Below are positions 20,794 to 30,567 of a stretch of 64,000 nucleotides of DNA, piece after piece. A program made the translations under genes and the position numbers. A model generated the notes under the pieces. That model did no database searches, was not told where the DNA came from, and saw only the letters and a program-made list of their open reading frames with translations. How positions within the stretch are numbered: the first letter of the stretch is position 1; every line of letters begins with the position of its first letter. The DNA lies in the NCBI RefSeq assembly GCF_017874595.1, contig NZ_JAGILA010000005.1, positions 248,001-312,000 of the forward strand. The letters run 5' to 3'. Source of the stretch: Sinorhizobium kostiense. Its GTDB lineage: Bacteria; Pseudomonadota; Alphaproteobacteria; Rhizobiales; Rhizobiaceae.

Positions 20794-23779
20794 TGAGGCG
20801 ACCTCCTTCCTTGTCAAAGAACACCATGTCGCTTACTTCGACGGCGATCGTCCGGTCGGCCATCGGCACGTAGAGCGTCTGTCCCAGGCGCGCGCGGCCG
20901 CCGGCGACGAGCGCCATCGCGATCGATCGGCCGCAGTTCGGCGACCAGTAGGCCGAGGTCACATGACCGAGCATGGTCATCGGCTTCGGCTCGTTCGGAT
21001 CAGCGACGATTTGTGCGCCTTCCTCGAGTACCACCTTCGGGTCCTTGGTAAGCAGCCCGACGAGTTGCTTACGGCCGTCCCTGACGAGGTCTGGGCGCTT
21101 CAGGCCGCGAATGCCGACGAAATCCGGCTTCTTCCTCGAAACCGCCCAGGATAGCCCTGCGTCGTCCGGGGTGACGGTGCCGTCCGTGTCCTGGCCGACG
21201 ATGATGTAGCCCTTTTCGGCGCGCAAGACGTGCATGGTTTCGGTGCCGTAGGCGCAGGCGCCCATCGGCTCGGCACGAGCCCAGATCGCCTCCCAGACCG
21301 CCTGACCGTAATCCGCCGGCACATTCACTTCGAAGCCCAGTTCGCCGGTGAACGACATGCGGAAGAGCCGCGCCGGCACGCCGCAGATGCGACCCTCGGC
21401 AACGCTCATATGCGGCAAGGCCTCGTTGGAGAGATCGATGCCTTCGACGAGCGGCGCGATGATCTCGCGCGCCTTCGGCCCCTGCACGGCAATGACCGCC
21501 CACTGTTCGGTGGTCGAGGTCAGCCAAACCTTGAGGTGCGGGAATTCTGTCTGGAGGTAGTCTTCCATGTGCTGGAGGACGCGCGGCGCCCCGCCCGTCG
21601 TCGTCGTCACATGGAAGCGGTCCTCGGCCAATCGACCGACGACGCCGTCGTCGTAGATGAAGCCGTCCTCGCGCAGCATGATGCCGTAGCGGCAGCGGCC
21701 GGGCTTCAGATTGTCCCAGGCGTTCGTGTACATGAGGTTGAGGAACTTGGCCGCATCCGGACCGACAACCTCGATTTTGCCGAGGGTGGAGGCATCGAAG
21801 ACACCGGCGACCTCGCGAACGGTCTTGCATTCGCGGGCGACCGCCTCATGCATGGTCTCGCCGGCCTTCGGATAGAACCAGGCGCGCTTCCAGTTGCCGA
21901 CGTCCTCGAACTCGGCGCCCTGCGCCTCCTCCCAGGCATGCATCGGCGTCTTGCGCGCCGGGTCGAACAAGCTGCCCCGCGAATGACTGACGATCGTGCC
22001 GAAGGTCACCGGCGTATATGGCTGTCGGAAGGTCGTAAGCCCCACCGCCGGGATTTCCTTGCCGAGCGCTTCCGCAGCGATCGCAAGCCCATGCATGTTG
22101 GAGAGCTTACCCTGGTCGGAGGCCATGCCATTCGTCGTGAAGCGCTTGATATGCTCGATCGAGTGCATGCCCTCACGCACGGCGAGGCGGATATCCTTGG
22201 CGCAGACGTCGTGTTGGAAGTCGATGAAGGCCTTGACGGTCTTGTCGGCCCCCGCCCCTTCGGCCGCACCGATCATGCCGCCCGTCCACTCGAAAGCGTT
22301 TCGGCCGTTGAGCGCAACCTGCGCACCGCCTTTGGCGCCGGCAGCGCGCGCAGCGAGTTCTCCGGCAGCAAGCGCCTCGTCGATAGTCGCCTGCAGGTCG
22401 TCGGTGCCGTTGCAGGCGCCGACGGAAAGGCATTCCTGAGCGTAGATGCCGGGCAGGAATCGTTCCGTCGCAGCGTCGAACTTCACCTTACCGCGCGACT
22501 GCGAGAACAGGTGTACCGAAGGCGTCCAGCCGGCCGAGACCAGAAGTGCATCGACGGCGATCTTGCGCTGACCGCCGCCACCATTACGGGCGACGCTGAT
22601 GGAGGCAACGCGGAGCTTGCCGCTGGTGTCGACGACGGAGTGGCCGGTCAGCACCTCTATGCCGAGGTTTCGGGCCTCCTCTAGCACCGCCTCGCCAGGC
22701 TTCTGGCGGCAATCGACAATGACGGGCACCGCGACGCCTGCCCGCTTCAGGTCGAAGGCCGCCTCATAGGCGGAGTCATGCGCCGTATAAATGCCGACCC
22801 TCTTGCCGACGGCGACGCCGAAATGGTTGAGGTAGGTACGGCCGGCGGAAGCCAGCATGATGCCGGGCCGATCATTGTTGGCGAAGACCATATGGCGCTC
22901 GATTGAGCCATTGGCGAGGATCACCTTCTTTGCCCGCACCTGCCAGAGCCGCTCACGTGGCAGCGTTTCGTCGACGGCGGCGAGATGATCGGTCACGCGT
23001 TCGACAAGAGCGACGAAATTGTGATTGTAGTAACCAAAAGCGGTCGTGCGGGTCAGCAGCGTCACGTTGTCCATGGCGGCAAGGGCCTTGCCTGTCTGCT
23101 GTGCCCAGCCATAACCCGGCTTGCCGTCGATGACGGTGCCGATATCGTGGTGAAGCGCACCGCCGACTTCGCCCTGTTCGTCACAGACGATCACTTTGGC
23201 GCCGGCCTTCGCCGCTGCGAGGGCCGCCGCAAGACCGGCGACGCCTGCACCCACGACCAGCACGTCGCAATGGACGTAACGGCTCGCATAGTGATCCGGA
23301 TCCGGCTCGGTCGGCGTAACGCCGAGGCCGGCCGCCCGGCGGATGAACGGCTCGTAGAGCTTGTGCCACGCCGCCTTCGGCCACATGAAGGTCTTGTAGT
23401 AGAAGCCGGCAGCGAAGAAGGGCGACAGAAAATCGTTGAAACTGCCAACGTCGAACGAGAGCGAGGGCCAGCGGTTTTGCGAAGCGACCTTCATGCCATC
23501 GAAGACCTCCTGCACCGTGGCACGCACGTTCGGCTGGCGCCGAGCCGCATCACGCGAGACGTCGAGGAGCGCATTCGGCTCCTCGGCACCGGCGGAGAGA
23601 ATGCCTCGCGGACGATGATATTTGAACGAGCGGCCGACGAGATGGATATCATGGGAAAGCAGTGCCGAGGCGACCGTATCGCCCTCGAGCGCCGTCAGCG
23701 TCCGACCGTCGAAGGTGAAGCGGGCGGTGCGTGCCGGTGTCAGGCGTCCCGCGCCCGAAATGCGATTGACCCCGCTCAT
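20786..23779 (-). CDS. soxA: Sarcosine oxidase alpha subunit
   Basis: A 997-residue alpha subunit. It oxidatively demethylates sarcosine to glycine with the other subunits and passes the methyl group to tetrahydrofolate. The N-terminal ferredoxin-like domain (to about residue 100) is followed by an NAD-binding Rossmann domain (VLVVGAGVAGLAAALAAA from about residue 174). The C-terminal half is a GcvT-like aminomethyltransferase domain from about residue 600. The length is typical. The start overlaps the soxD stop by four bases (ATGA). Confidence 0.96.
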   Translation of the reverse strand: MSGVNRISGAGRLTPARTARFTFDGRTLTALEGDTVASALLSHDIHLVGRSFKYHRPRGILSAGAEEPNALLDVSRDAARRQPNVRATVQEVFDGMKVASQNRWPSLSFDVGSFNDFLSPFFAAGFYYKTFMWPKAAWHKLYEPFIRRAAGLGVTPTEPDPDHYASRYVHCDVLVVGAGVAGLAAALAAAKAGAKVIVCDEQGEVGGALHHDIGTVIDGKPGYGWAQQTGKALAAMDNVTLLTRTTAFGYYNHNFVALVERVTDHLAAVDETLPRERLWQVRAKKVILANGSIERHMVFANNDRPGIMLASAGRTYLNHFGVAVGKRVGIYTAHDSAYEAAFDLKRAGVAVPVIVDCRQKPGEAVLEEARNLGIEVLTGHSVVDTSGKLRVASISVARNGGGGQRKIAVDALLVSAGWTPSVHLFSQSRGKVKFDAATERFLPGIYAQECLSVGACNGTDDLQATIDEALAAGELAARAAGAKGGAQVALNGRNAFEWTGGMIGAAEGAGADKTVKAFIDFQHDVCAKDIRLAVREGMHSIEHIKRFTTNGMASDQGKLSNMHGLAIAAEALGKEIPAVGLTTFRQPYTPVTFGTIVSHSRGSLFDPARKTPMHAWEEAQGAEFEDVGNWKRAWFYPKAGETMHEAVARECKTVREVAGVFDASTLGKIEVVGPDAAKFLNLMYTNAWDNLKPGRCRYGIMLREDGFIYDDGVVGRLAEDRFHVTTTTGGAPRVLQHMEDYLQTEFPHLKVWLTSTTEQWAVIAVQGPKAREIIAPLVEGIDLSNEALPHMSVAEGRICGVPARLFRMSFTGELGFEVNVPADYGQAVWEAIWARAEPMGACAYGTETMHVLRAEKGYIIVGQDTDGTVTPDDAGLSWAVSRKKPDFVGIRGLKRPDLVRDGRKQLVGLLTKDPKVVLEEGAQIVADPNEPKPMTMLGHVTSAYWSPNCGRSIAMALVAGGRARLGQTLYVPMADRTIAVEVSDMVFFDKEGGRLNG

Positions 23780-24117
23780 TGTGCTGCTCCTTCCAGGGCC
23801 TCGTAAGTTTCGACCGTCGCGGGCGTCTTGGGTTCAGCGTCGAGGACAGGCTTCGGTTCTCCGGCCCTATATGTCGCGATGAAGCGGTCGCTGACCGTGT
23901 CGCGCGCGGCGTTGAAGAAGCGGCCGCAGCCATGGATGTGCCGCCATCTCTCGAAGATGACGCCTTTCGGGTTGTCGCGCAGGAAGAAATAGGCCTCGAA
24001 CTCTTCGTCGCTGATCTCGGCCATGTTGGTGGGGCGGGCGATGTGGGCATCGCCGCCGTTGCGGAATTCAAGCTCGGAACGCTCTTCCTCGCAGTAGGGG
24101 CAGTAAATCAGAAGCAT
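23776..24117 (-). CDS. soxD: Sarcosine oxidase delta subunit
   Basis: A 113-residue zinc-binding subunit. The N-terminal MLLIYCPYCEEER supplies the CxxC pair, and the IHGCGRFFNAARD block is conserved. The start at 24117 gives the standard N-terminus; a frame-open start at 24144 would add nine unrelated residues. It lies 16 bases after soxB and overlaps soxA by ATGA. Confidence 0.94.
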   Translation of the reverse strand: MLLIYCPYCEEERSELEFRNGGDAHIARPTNMAEISDEEFEAYFFLRDNPKGVIFERWRHIHGCGRFFNAARDTVSDRFIATYRAGEPKPVLDAEPKTPATVETYEALEGAAQ

Positions 24118-24133
24118 CTGGAATGTCCTCGCA

Positions 24134-25387
24134 TCAATGCGCAACAGCGGCGGCTGCCGCCTCGTCGATGAGCCGCCCGGTGCGGAAGCGATCGAGCGTC
24201 AACCCCGCAGCGAGCCGGTGCGGCTCGCCCCGCGCGATAAGATGGGCAAAGAGATTGGCCGAACCCGGCGTCGCCTTGAACCCGCCAGTTCCCCAACCGG
24301 CATTGAGGTAGAGGCCCGGAACCGGCGTCACACCTTGGATCGGCGAGCGATCCTGGGTGACGTCGACGATGCCGCCCCATTGCCGCATCATCTTCACGCG
24401 GCGGAACATCGGGAAAAGCTCGCAGATCGCGTCGAGCGTATGGGTAATGATCTGCAAGCCGCCCGTCTGCGAATAGGAATTGTACTGGTCGGTGCCGGCG
24501 CCGATGACGAACTCGCCCTTGTCCGACTGCGAGATGTAGGCGTGCACCGAGTTCGACATCACCACGCAGGGGAAGATCGGCTTCAGCGGTTCGGAGACGA
24601 GCGCCTGCAACGGCTGGCTCTGCAGCGGCATGCGAACGTCCACCATCCGCATCAAGGTCGACGTGTGGCCGGCAGCGGAAATACCGATCTTCTTCGCGCC
24701 AATGAAGCCGCGATTGGTATCGACACCGGTGACGCGCCCGGTTTCGTCGCGGCGAATACCGGTGACCTCGGTGTTCTGGATGATGTGAACGCCGCGGTCG
24801 GAGGCCGCGCGCGCATAGCCCCAGGCGACAGCGTCGTGACGCGCCGTGCCGCCACGGCGCTGCAGCGCCGCCCCATTGATCGGGTAGCGGGCGGTTTTGG
24901 CGATGTCGAGTGGCGGACAATAGGCCTTTGCCTGTTCCGGCGTCAGCCATTCGTTGTCGATGCCGTAAAGCCGGTTGGCATTGATATGCCGCTTGAACGA
25001 CTGCTGGTCATGGATATTGTGCGACAACATCATGACGCCGCGAGGCGAATACATCACGTTGTAGTTCAGGTCCAGCGATAGGTTTTCCCAGAGCTTCAGC
25101 GAATGCTCGTAGATGTCCATGCTCTCTTCATAGAGATAGTTGGACCGGATGATCGTCGTGTTGCGCCCGGTATTGCCGCCGCCGATCCAGCCCTTTTCGA
25201 GCACGGCGACATTAGTGATGCCGTGCTCCTTGGCGAGATAATAGGCGGCCCCGAGGCCGTGCCCGCCGCCGCCGATGATGATCACATCATATTGCTTGCG
25301 CGGCTCCGGCGAGGCCCAGTGCGGCCCCCATCCCTTATGGCCGCGCATCGCCTCGCGCGCCACGGCGAAAACAGAATATTTGCGCAT
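24134..25387 (-). CDS. soxB: Sarcosine oxidase beta subunit
   Basis: A 417-residue flavoprotein of the DAO family that holds the sarcosine dehydrogenation site. The FAD loop is VIIIGGGGHGLGAAYYLA (residues 35-52). His184 in TARHDAVAWG corresponds to the residue that carries covalent FMN in characterised homologues. The start at 25387 (MRKYSVFA) matches the family N-terminus; the frame continues upstream without similarity. It is the first gene of the operon and the source of reducing power and formaldehyde or methylene-folate from sarcosine or betaine. Confidence 0.96.
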   Translation of the reverse strand: MRKYSVFAVAREAMRGHKGWGPHWASPEPRKQYDVIIIGGGGHGLGAAYYLAKEHGITNVAVLEKGWIGGGNTGRNTTIIRSNYLYEESMDIYEHSLKLWENLSLDLNYNVMYSPRGVMMLSHNIHDQQSFKRHINANRLYGIDNEWLTPEQAKAYCPPLDIAKTARYPINGAALQRRGGTARHDAVAWGYARAASDRGVHIIQNTEVTGIRRDETGRVTGVDTNRGFIGAKKIGISAAGHTSTLMRMVDVRMPLQSQPLQALVSEPLKPIFPCVVMSNSVHAYISQSDKGEFVIGAGTDQYNSYSQTGGLQIITHTLDAICELFPMFRRVKMMRQWGGIVDVTQDRSPIQGVTPVPGLYLNAGWGTGGFKATPGSANLFAHLIARGEPHRLAAGLTLDRFRTGRLIDEAAAAAVAH

Positions 25388-25707
25388 CCGCCTGCTACTC
25401 CATGAACCCGATGAACGTTCCGTTGCCGTTAGAAATCGCAAATCCCGAGGCCGCGCAACGTTTCTTTTGCGACGCGATGCGGCGGACTTGGGCGGACTTG
25501 CGACATGGGCGGCGGCACGAACCGTGCCCGGCGCTCCGAGGGGCACTTTGAGCGGATTTTTACCGGGCGCCGACGATCTCGCGCTGGACTTTGCCGCCAT
25601 GATCTGGTATCCGCTCAATCAATCGCAGAAGCTCCGGCTCAGCGAATGCAGATTTATTGCCTCCCAATGGGTGAGGTGACAACTCGAACCAAAGGAACGG
25701 GATTCAC
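25388..25707. other. 320-base divergent gap between soxB and rpsU
   Basis: No gene is supported. It must hold the soxB promoter (leftward) and the rpsU promoter (rightward). A tandem direct repeat of GGCGGACTTG occurs at 25481-25500. No clear operator palindrome was found. Confidence 0.5.
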
Positions 25708-25920
25708 GTGCAAGTACTTGTCCGCGATAACAATGTCGACCAGGCGCTCCGCGCTCTCAAGAAGAAGATGCAGCGCGAAGGCATTTTCCGCGAAATGAAG
25801 ATGCGTGACTTCTACGAAAAGCCGTCCCAGAAGCGCGCGCGCGAAAAGGCCGAGGCCGTTCGCCGCGTCCGCAAGCTGGCTCGCAAGCGCGCACAGCGTG
25901 AAGGCCTGCTGGCCCGCTGA
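25708..25920 (+). CDS. rpsU: 30S ribosomal protein S21
   Basis: A 70-residue very basic protein of the small ribosomal subunit that assists base-pairing with the Shine-Dalgarno region. The typical sequence [20 protein letters not shown] is followed by an Arg/Lys/Ala-rich helix to the C-terminus. The start codon is GTG at 25708, after AAAGGA. Standard length. A strong terminator follows at 25956, so it is a single-gene unit. Confidence 0.97.
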   Translation: MQVLVRDNNVDQALRALKKKMQREGIFREMKMRDFYEKPSQKRAREKAEAVRRVRKLARKRAQREGLLAR

Positions 25921-25955
25921 TCGTCGTTTTTTCGACGCTTTCCGATGTAAATCGT

Positions 25956-25987
25956 GGCGGGGGCGAGTTTTCGCCGCCGCCTTTTTT
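25956..25987 (+). terminator. Intrinsic terminator of rpsU
   Basis: GGCGGGGGCGA pairs with TCGCCGCCGCC (one central mismatch) across GTTT, followed by TTTTTT. Confidence 0.85.
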
Positions 25988-26169
25988 GTTGCGGACACCC
26001 TGTCCGTCGGCAGTGATGCTGACTGCATGAATTGGCGACGGTAGACCGCCCGGAATGAAACAGGCCGGTTCGCCCGGGGCATCGACAGGCCCCGGCGGGG
26101 GACCCGGCGCCTTCGCCGCTCTCCGTCTTCGGAAAGCCACTGGGACCTTGTCGCATTGAGGGATCGACT

Positions 26170-27060
26170 TTGACACTTGCTGACATGACTGCGGACGCCT
26201 CCGGTTTCATCCTCCAAGAGGCGCCTCGCCGCCGCCAGCGCAAGCCGATGCTAGCTGCCATGCTGATCATCGGCTCTGCCATGTTCGTCGCCGGGTGCGA
26301 GACGACGAACAATACGGAATCGATGATTCGAGTCGAGCGGGCCCAGGGCTCGGAAGAAAACATCGCCTCGCTCTCGAGCGTGATTTCTGCAAACCCCAGC
26401 GACCCGGAAGCCTACAACGTGCGCGGCTCGGCTTACGGCCGCGCCGGAGAATTCCGCCGCGCCATTGCCGATTTCGACCAGGCTATTCAGCTCAATCCGC
26501 GCTTCTTCCAGGCCTATGCCAATCGAGCGCTCGTCCAGCGCAACGTTGGCAACCAGGAGGCGGCACTCGCCGATTATAACGCGTCGCTGCAGATTAACCC
26601 AAACTATGACGTCGCCTATATTGGCCGCGGCAATCTCTATCGCCAGGCCGGCCAGCTCGATGCCGCTTTCAACGATTTCAACAAGGCGATCCAGCTCGAC
26701 ACGACGGATCCCCGCGCCTATCACAACCGCGGCTTGATCCATCAGGCACGCAATCAGCATGCGCAGGCTATCGAGGACTTCTCGACGGCGATCTCGCTTT
26801 CTCCGAGCTCGCCCGAGCCCTACAACGGTCGCGGCATCTCCTATGCCGCCCAGGGCGACGACGAGAACGCCTTCTCGGATTTCAACACGGCGATCAACCT
26901 CAACAACAAGCTTGCTGAATCCTGGGCGAACCAGGCGCTGATCTACGAGCGCCGCGGCGACAAGGCCAAGGCGCAGAAGTCCTATTCGCACGCGCTGCAA
27001 CTCGACCCGAAATACGAGCCCGCCCGCGCTGGGCTTGCGCGTGTCAAGGCGATGTCCTGA
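26170..27060 (+). CDS. TPR-repeat lipoprotein
   Basis: A protein of up to 296 residues. A basic N-terminus (RRRQRK), a hydrophobic stretch and the lipobox FVAGC (Cys43) mark an exported lipoprotein, probably attached to a membrane on the periplasmic side. About seven tetratricopeptide units follow from residue 60, with repeated NRGxxYxxxGxxxxAxxDFxxAIxLNP-type spacing. These act in protein-protein contact. The start is uncertain: TTG at 26170 has a GAGGGA six bases upstream, ATG at 26185 is in frame, and ATG at 26248 would give a short standard signal peptide. The partner is unknown. Confidence 0.88.
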   Translation: MTLADMTADASGFILQEAPRRRQRKPMLAAMLIIGSAMFVAGCETTNNTESMIRVERAQGSEENIASLSSVISANPSDPEAYNVRGSAYGRAGEFRRAIADFDQAIQLNPRFFQAYANRALVQRNVGNQEAALADYNASLQINPNYDVAYIGRGNLYRQAGQLDAAFNDFNKAIQLDTTDPRAYHNRGLIHQARNQHAQAIEDFSTAISLSPSSPEPYNGRGISYAAQGDDENAFSDFNTAINLNNKLAESWANQALIYERRGDKAKAQKSYSHALQLDPKYEPARAGLARVKAMS

Positions 27061-27088
27061 CGCGGCACATTTCCTATTTTCTTTCCCT

Positions 27089-27118
27089 CCGCCCGCGCCT
27101 CCGCCGCGGGCGGTTCTT
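27089..27118 (+). terminator. Terminator-like hairpin after the TPR gene
   Basis: CCGCCCGCG (27089-27097) pairs with CGCGGGCGG (27105-27113), followed by TTCTTAT. The T-run is short. Confidence 0.6.
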
Positions 27119-27203
27119 ATCTCGCGGGCTGGCGGGGAAACCGGCGCTTGTGGAACTATCGCGACCTCAATCAGTTTGACCGTGGCAAATATGGAGATCT
27201 GCC

Positions 27204-27677
27204 ATGATCAAACAGACCTTGCTTGTGGCGACCGCCCTTGCGGCCCTTTCCACAACGGCCCCCGCACAGAGCTATGTGACGCTCGGCCGGCTAACGTGCG
27301 GGTCCGAGGGGGGCACGGGGCTTATCGTCACATCCACGAAGAATCTCATGTGCACCTTCAATCCCGCTGACGGCTCGCCTCCCGCAGTCTATGCGGGCAG
27401 GATCACGAAGATCGGTCTCGACATAGGGTCCACCGGCAAAAGCGTAATGATATGGGACGTGCTCGCAAAGACCGGCACGTCGGTTGCTGACTACGCGCTT
27501 GCCGGCGAGTATTACGGTCTCGGCGTCGATGCCAGCTTTGCCGTGGGCGGAGGAGCGAAGGTCATAGCCGGCGGCACCAACAAAGCCTTCATGCTGCAGC
27601 CGGTCAACATCCAGGTCCAGGAAGGTCTAAACCTCGCCGTCGGCGTGGATCACCTGGTCCTCGCGCCCGCTGGCTGA
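27204..27677 (+). CDS. DUF992 family exported protein
   Basis: A 157-residue protein with a cleavable signal peptide (MIKQTLLVATALAALSTTAPAQ) and a DUF992 domain. This family is common in Rhizobiales and of unknown function. Two cysteines, in RLTCGSEGG and LMCTF, are 20 residues apart and could form a disulfide in the periplasm. Glycine-rich beta-type segments follow. A GGAG lies nine bases before the ATG. Confidence 0.82.
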   Translation: MIKQTLLVATALAALSTTAPAQSYVTLGRLTCGSEGGTGLIVTSTKNLMCTFNPADGSPPAVYAGRITKIGLDIGSTGKSVMIWDVLAKTGTSVADYALAGEYYGLGVDASFAVGGGAKVIAGGTNKAFMLQPVNIQVQEGLNLAVGVDHLVLAPAG

Positions 27678-27846
27678 CGGCTGTGCAAGGCAGGCCTCAG
27701 GGTCTTGGGCCTCAGTCCCATCTCCCGCTCAACGGTGATGAAGCTCCAAGTATCCATTGCCAAGCCGACCTTGCACGCCAGCCTAAGGAGGGGCACTGTG
27801 GCCAAAGGCTGCAACACATGCGCCACCCGGGCGCTACAGGAGTTAG

Positions 27847-29067
27847 ATGAACGACAAAGAGATCCGCGACATAGTCCTGTGGCTGTCGGACGAGGGCATA
27901 CGCGGGCTCAAGGAACAGGATTTGCTCGCCGGTTTCGCCGACCGGTGCCGCGCCGCTGGCCTACCGATCGACCGCGCGCTCGGGCTTATCGACACCCTTC
28001 ATCCGGAGTTCGAAGGCCGCGGTTTCCAATGGAACAGTGAGAGCGATGAGGTTCCGGAAGTCTTGCATTACGGCTCGACAAGCGCCGGCGAAGCGCTGGC
28101 GAACTGGCGGCGCTCCGTATTCTTCCATATGCTCGAGGCAGAAGAAGCCGAGCGCCGTGTACGCCTCGCGCTTGAGCCGCAGGTGCTCTTCACCTCCCTC
28201 GACACGTTGAAGGAGCAAGGCCATACCGACAGCCTCAGTCTGATCCACCGCTTCACCGATCGCGGCCGCATCGGCCAGATGGACTGTTTCTATTCATTCT
28301 GGACGACCAAGAAACGTGGCGGCTTCAGCGAGGCAGATCTCCGCGCGTTGAGGGCGCTGCTACCGACACTCGCGCTGGCCGTGAAGACCGCCTCCTGCAT
28401 GCGCATCATCCGCACGCTTGCCGATGTCTATCTCGGCGAGGATGCCGGTCGACGAGTGGTGGAAGGCAGCATCGAACGAGGCTCGGCGGAGCGTATCGAA
28501 ACGGTGATGTGGTTTTCCGACCTCCGCAATTTTACTGCTATCGCCGACAGCATCCCGCCGGAGGAGATCATTCCGCTTCTGAACGACTATTCCGGCACTA
28601 TCATCGCCGCAATCGAGGACCACGGCGGCAGCGTCCTGAAGCTGATCGGCGACGGCGTCCTTGCCATTTTCAACTACCGCGAGCCTGCGGAGGCCTGCAG
28701 CGCCGCGATCGCAGCCGAGCGGCAGTTGCGTGTGATACTCGCAGAGCTGAACGCACGAAGGCTCGAGGAAAGCAAGCCGACCACCGATGTCTCCCTGGGC
28801 CTGCATATCGGCGAAGTCTTCTACGGGAACATCGGCAGCCGGAACCGGCTCGATTTCACCGTCGTCGGACCGGCGGTTAATGAAGTGAGCCGCATCGTCG
28901 CCATGTGCCGCTCCGTCGAACGGCAGTTGATCATGTCATCGGAATTCATTGCAGCCTGTCCGCCCGCCCATCGCGCCAATGCCGTCTCGCTCGGCCGCTT
29001 CGCACTGCGCGGAATCGGGAGGGCCAAGGAGCTCTTCACCTGGGACCCGGAAATCGCGACCGGGTGA
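27847..29067 (+). CDS. Class III adenylate/guanylate cyclase
   Basis: A 406-residue protein with an N-terminal sensor-like region of about 200 residues of unrecognised fold and a C-terminal class III cyclase catalytic domain. The metal-binding Asp lies in WFSDLRNFTAIAD and the second in LKLIGDGVLAIF. The transition-state Asn/Arg pair is in GPAVNEVSRI. It should convert ATP (or GTP) to a cyclic nucleotide in the cytoplasm. No transmembrane segments are visible, so the input is probably soluble. Rhizobia carry many such cyclases. AGGAG lies five bases before the ATG. Substrate not decided. Confidence 0.9.
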   Translation: MNDKEIRDIVLWLSDEGIRGLKEQDLLAGFADRCRAAGLPIDRALGLIDTLHPEFEGRGFQWNSESDEVPEVLHYGSTSAGEALANWRRSVFFHMLEAEEAERRVRLALEPQVLFTSLDTLKEQGHTDSLSLIHRFTDRGRIGQMDCFYSFWTTKKRGGFSEADLRALRALLPTLALAVKTASCMRIIRTLADVYLGEDAGRRVVEGSIERGSAERIETVMWFSDLRNFTAIADSIPPEEIIPLLNDYSGTIIAAIEDHGGSVLKLIGDGVLAIFNYREPAEACSAAIAAERQLRVILAELNARRLEESKPTTDVSLGLHIGEVFYGNIGSRNRLDFTVVGPAVNEVSRIVAMCRSVERQLIMSSEFIAACPPAHRANAVSLGRFALRGIGRAKELFTWDPEIATG

Positions 29068-29110
29068 TCGAGCCGCCTGCGATTTTCCGCACGCATGCTG
29101 GCAAATACAA

Positions 29111-29132
29111 ATGCCCGCCTCGAGGCGGGCAT
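29111..29132. terminator. Bidirectional hairpin between cyclase and pntB
   Basis: A perfect 22-base palindrome with arms ATGCCCGCCTC and GAGGCGGGCAT, centred between two convergent genes. It can serve both directions; T-runs are short. Confidence 0.7.
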
Positions 29133-29156
29133 CTGTCTCAGAGCTGGATCTGACGT

Positions 29157-30557
29157 TCAGTGGTTGATCGCCTTGACGATCTCCTCGGTGACCTTCTTCG
29201 CGTCGCCCAAGAGCATCATCGTGCCGTCCTTGTAGAACAGCGTGTTGTCGATGCCGGCATAGCCGGAGCCGAGCGAGCGCTTGACGAACAGGCAGGTCTT
29301 GGCCTTGTCGACGTCGAGGATCGGCATGCCGTAGATCGGCGAGGTCTTGTCGTCGCGCGCCGCCGGGTTGGTGACGTCGTTGGCGCCAATGACATAGGCG
29401 ACGTCGGCCTGGGCGAATTCGGAATTGATATCCTCGAGCTCGAACACCTCGTCATAGGGGACGTTCGCCTCGGCGAGCAGCACGTTCATGTGCCCGGGCA
29501 TGCGGCCGGCGACCGGATGGATCGCGTATTTGACCTCGACGCCGGCCTCCTTGAGCTTGTCTGCGAGTTCCCGGAGCGAGTGCTGCGCCTGCGCCACCGC
29601 CATGCCGTAGCCCGGCACGATGATCACCTTCGAGGCGTTCTGCATCAGGAAGGCGGCATCGTCGGCCGAGCCCTGCTTGACCGTCTTCTGGACGCCGCTG
29701 TCGTCGGCGGCGATCGCCGTCTCGCCGCCGAAGCCGCCGAGGATCACCGAGATGAAGGAGCGGTTCATGCCCTTGCACATGATGTAGGAGAGGATCGCCC
29801 CCGACGAGCCGACCAGCGCCCCGGTGACGATCAGCGCCAGGTTGCCGAGCGTGAAGCCGATACCGGCGGCCGCCCAGCCGGAATAGGAGTTCAGCATCGA
29901 CACCACCACTGGCATGTCGGCGCCGCCGATCGGAACGATGATCAGCACGCCGAGCGCCAGCGACAGAAGGACGATCGCCCAGAAATTGAAGTGGCTCTCG
30001 GTCAGCGCCAGGCCGATGATGAAGAAGACGACGAGGGCGGCGAGCGCCAGGTTGATCAGATGGCGGTAGGGAAGCAGGATCGGCTTGCCGGACATCCGGC
30101 CGTCGAGCTTGAGGAAGGCGATGATCGAGCCGGTGAAGGTGATCGCGCCGATAGCGACGCCGAGCGCCATCTCGACGAGCGCCTGGGCATGGATCGAGCC
30201 CACCTCGCCGATGCCGAAGGAGGACGGCGCGTAGAGCGCCCCGGCCGCGACCAGCACGGCGGCAAGACCGACCAGCGAATGGAAGCCAGCGACGAGCTGC
30301 GGCATCGCCGTCATTGGGATGCGCTTGGCGATATAGGCACCGGCGCCGCCGCCGAGCGCGAGGCCGAGGACGATCAGCAGCAAACCGCCGATCGACGGCC
30401 CTGCCAAAAGCAGGGTCGTGACGATGGCGATGGCCATGCCCACCATGCCGTAGGCATTGCCCTTGCGACTGGTGGTCGGATGCGAGAGACCGCGGAGCGC
30501 CATGATGAACAGCACGCCGGAGACGAGATAGAGGAAGGCTGCAAAGTTCGCGTTCAT
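29157..30557 (-). CDS. pntB: NAD(P) transhydrogenase beta subunit
   Basis: A 466-residue membrane subunit of proton-translocating transhydrogenase. It reduces NADP+ with NADH using the proton gradient. About nine membrane helices come first, then a C-terminal NADP-binding domain (domain III) with VIIVPGYGMAVAQAQ and YVIGANDVTNPAARDD. The start at 30557 (MNANFAAFLYL) gives the typical length; the frame upstream overlaps pntAb. It is the last gene of the pnt operon. Confidence 0.96.
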   Translation of the reverse strand: MNANFAAFLYLVSGVLFIMALRGLSHPTTSRKGNAYGMVGMAIAIVTTLLLAGPSIGGLLLIVLGLALGGGAGAYIAKRIPMTAMPQLVAGFHSLVGLAAVLVAAGALYAPSSFGIGEVGSIHAQALVEMALGVAIGAITFTGSIIAFLKLDGRMSGKPILLPYRHLINLALAALVVFFIIGLALTESHFNFWAIVLLSLALGVLIIVPIGGADMPVVVSMLNSYSGWAAAGIGFTLGNLALIVTGALVGSSGAILSYIMCKGMNRSFISVILGGFGGETAIAADDSGVQKTVKQGSADDAAFLMQNASKVIIVPGYGMAVAQAQHSLRELADKLKEAGVEVKYAIHPVAGRMPGHMNVLLAEANVPYDEVFELEDINSEFAQADVAYVIGANDVTNPAARDDKTSPIYGMPILDVDKAKTCLFVKRSLGSGYAGIDNTLFYKDGTMMLLGDAKKVTEEIVKAINH

Positions 30558-30567
30558 CGGCCCCGCC

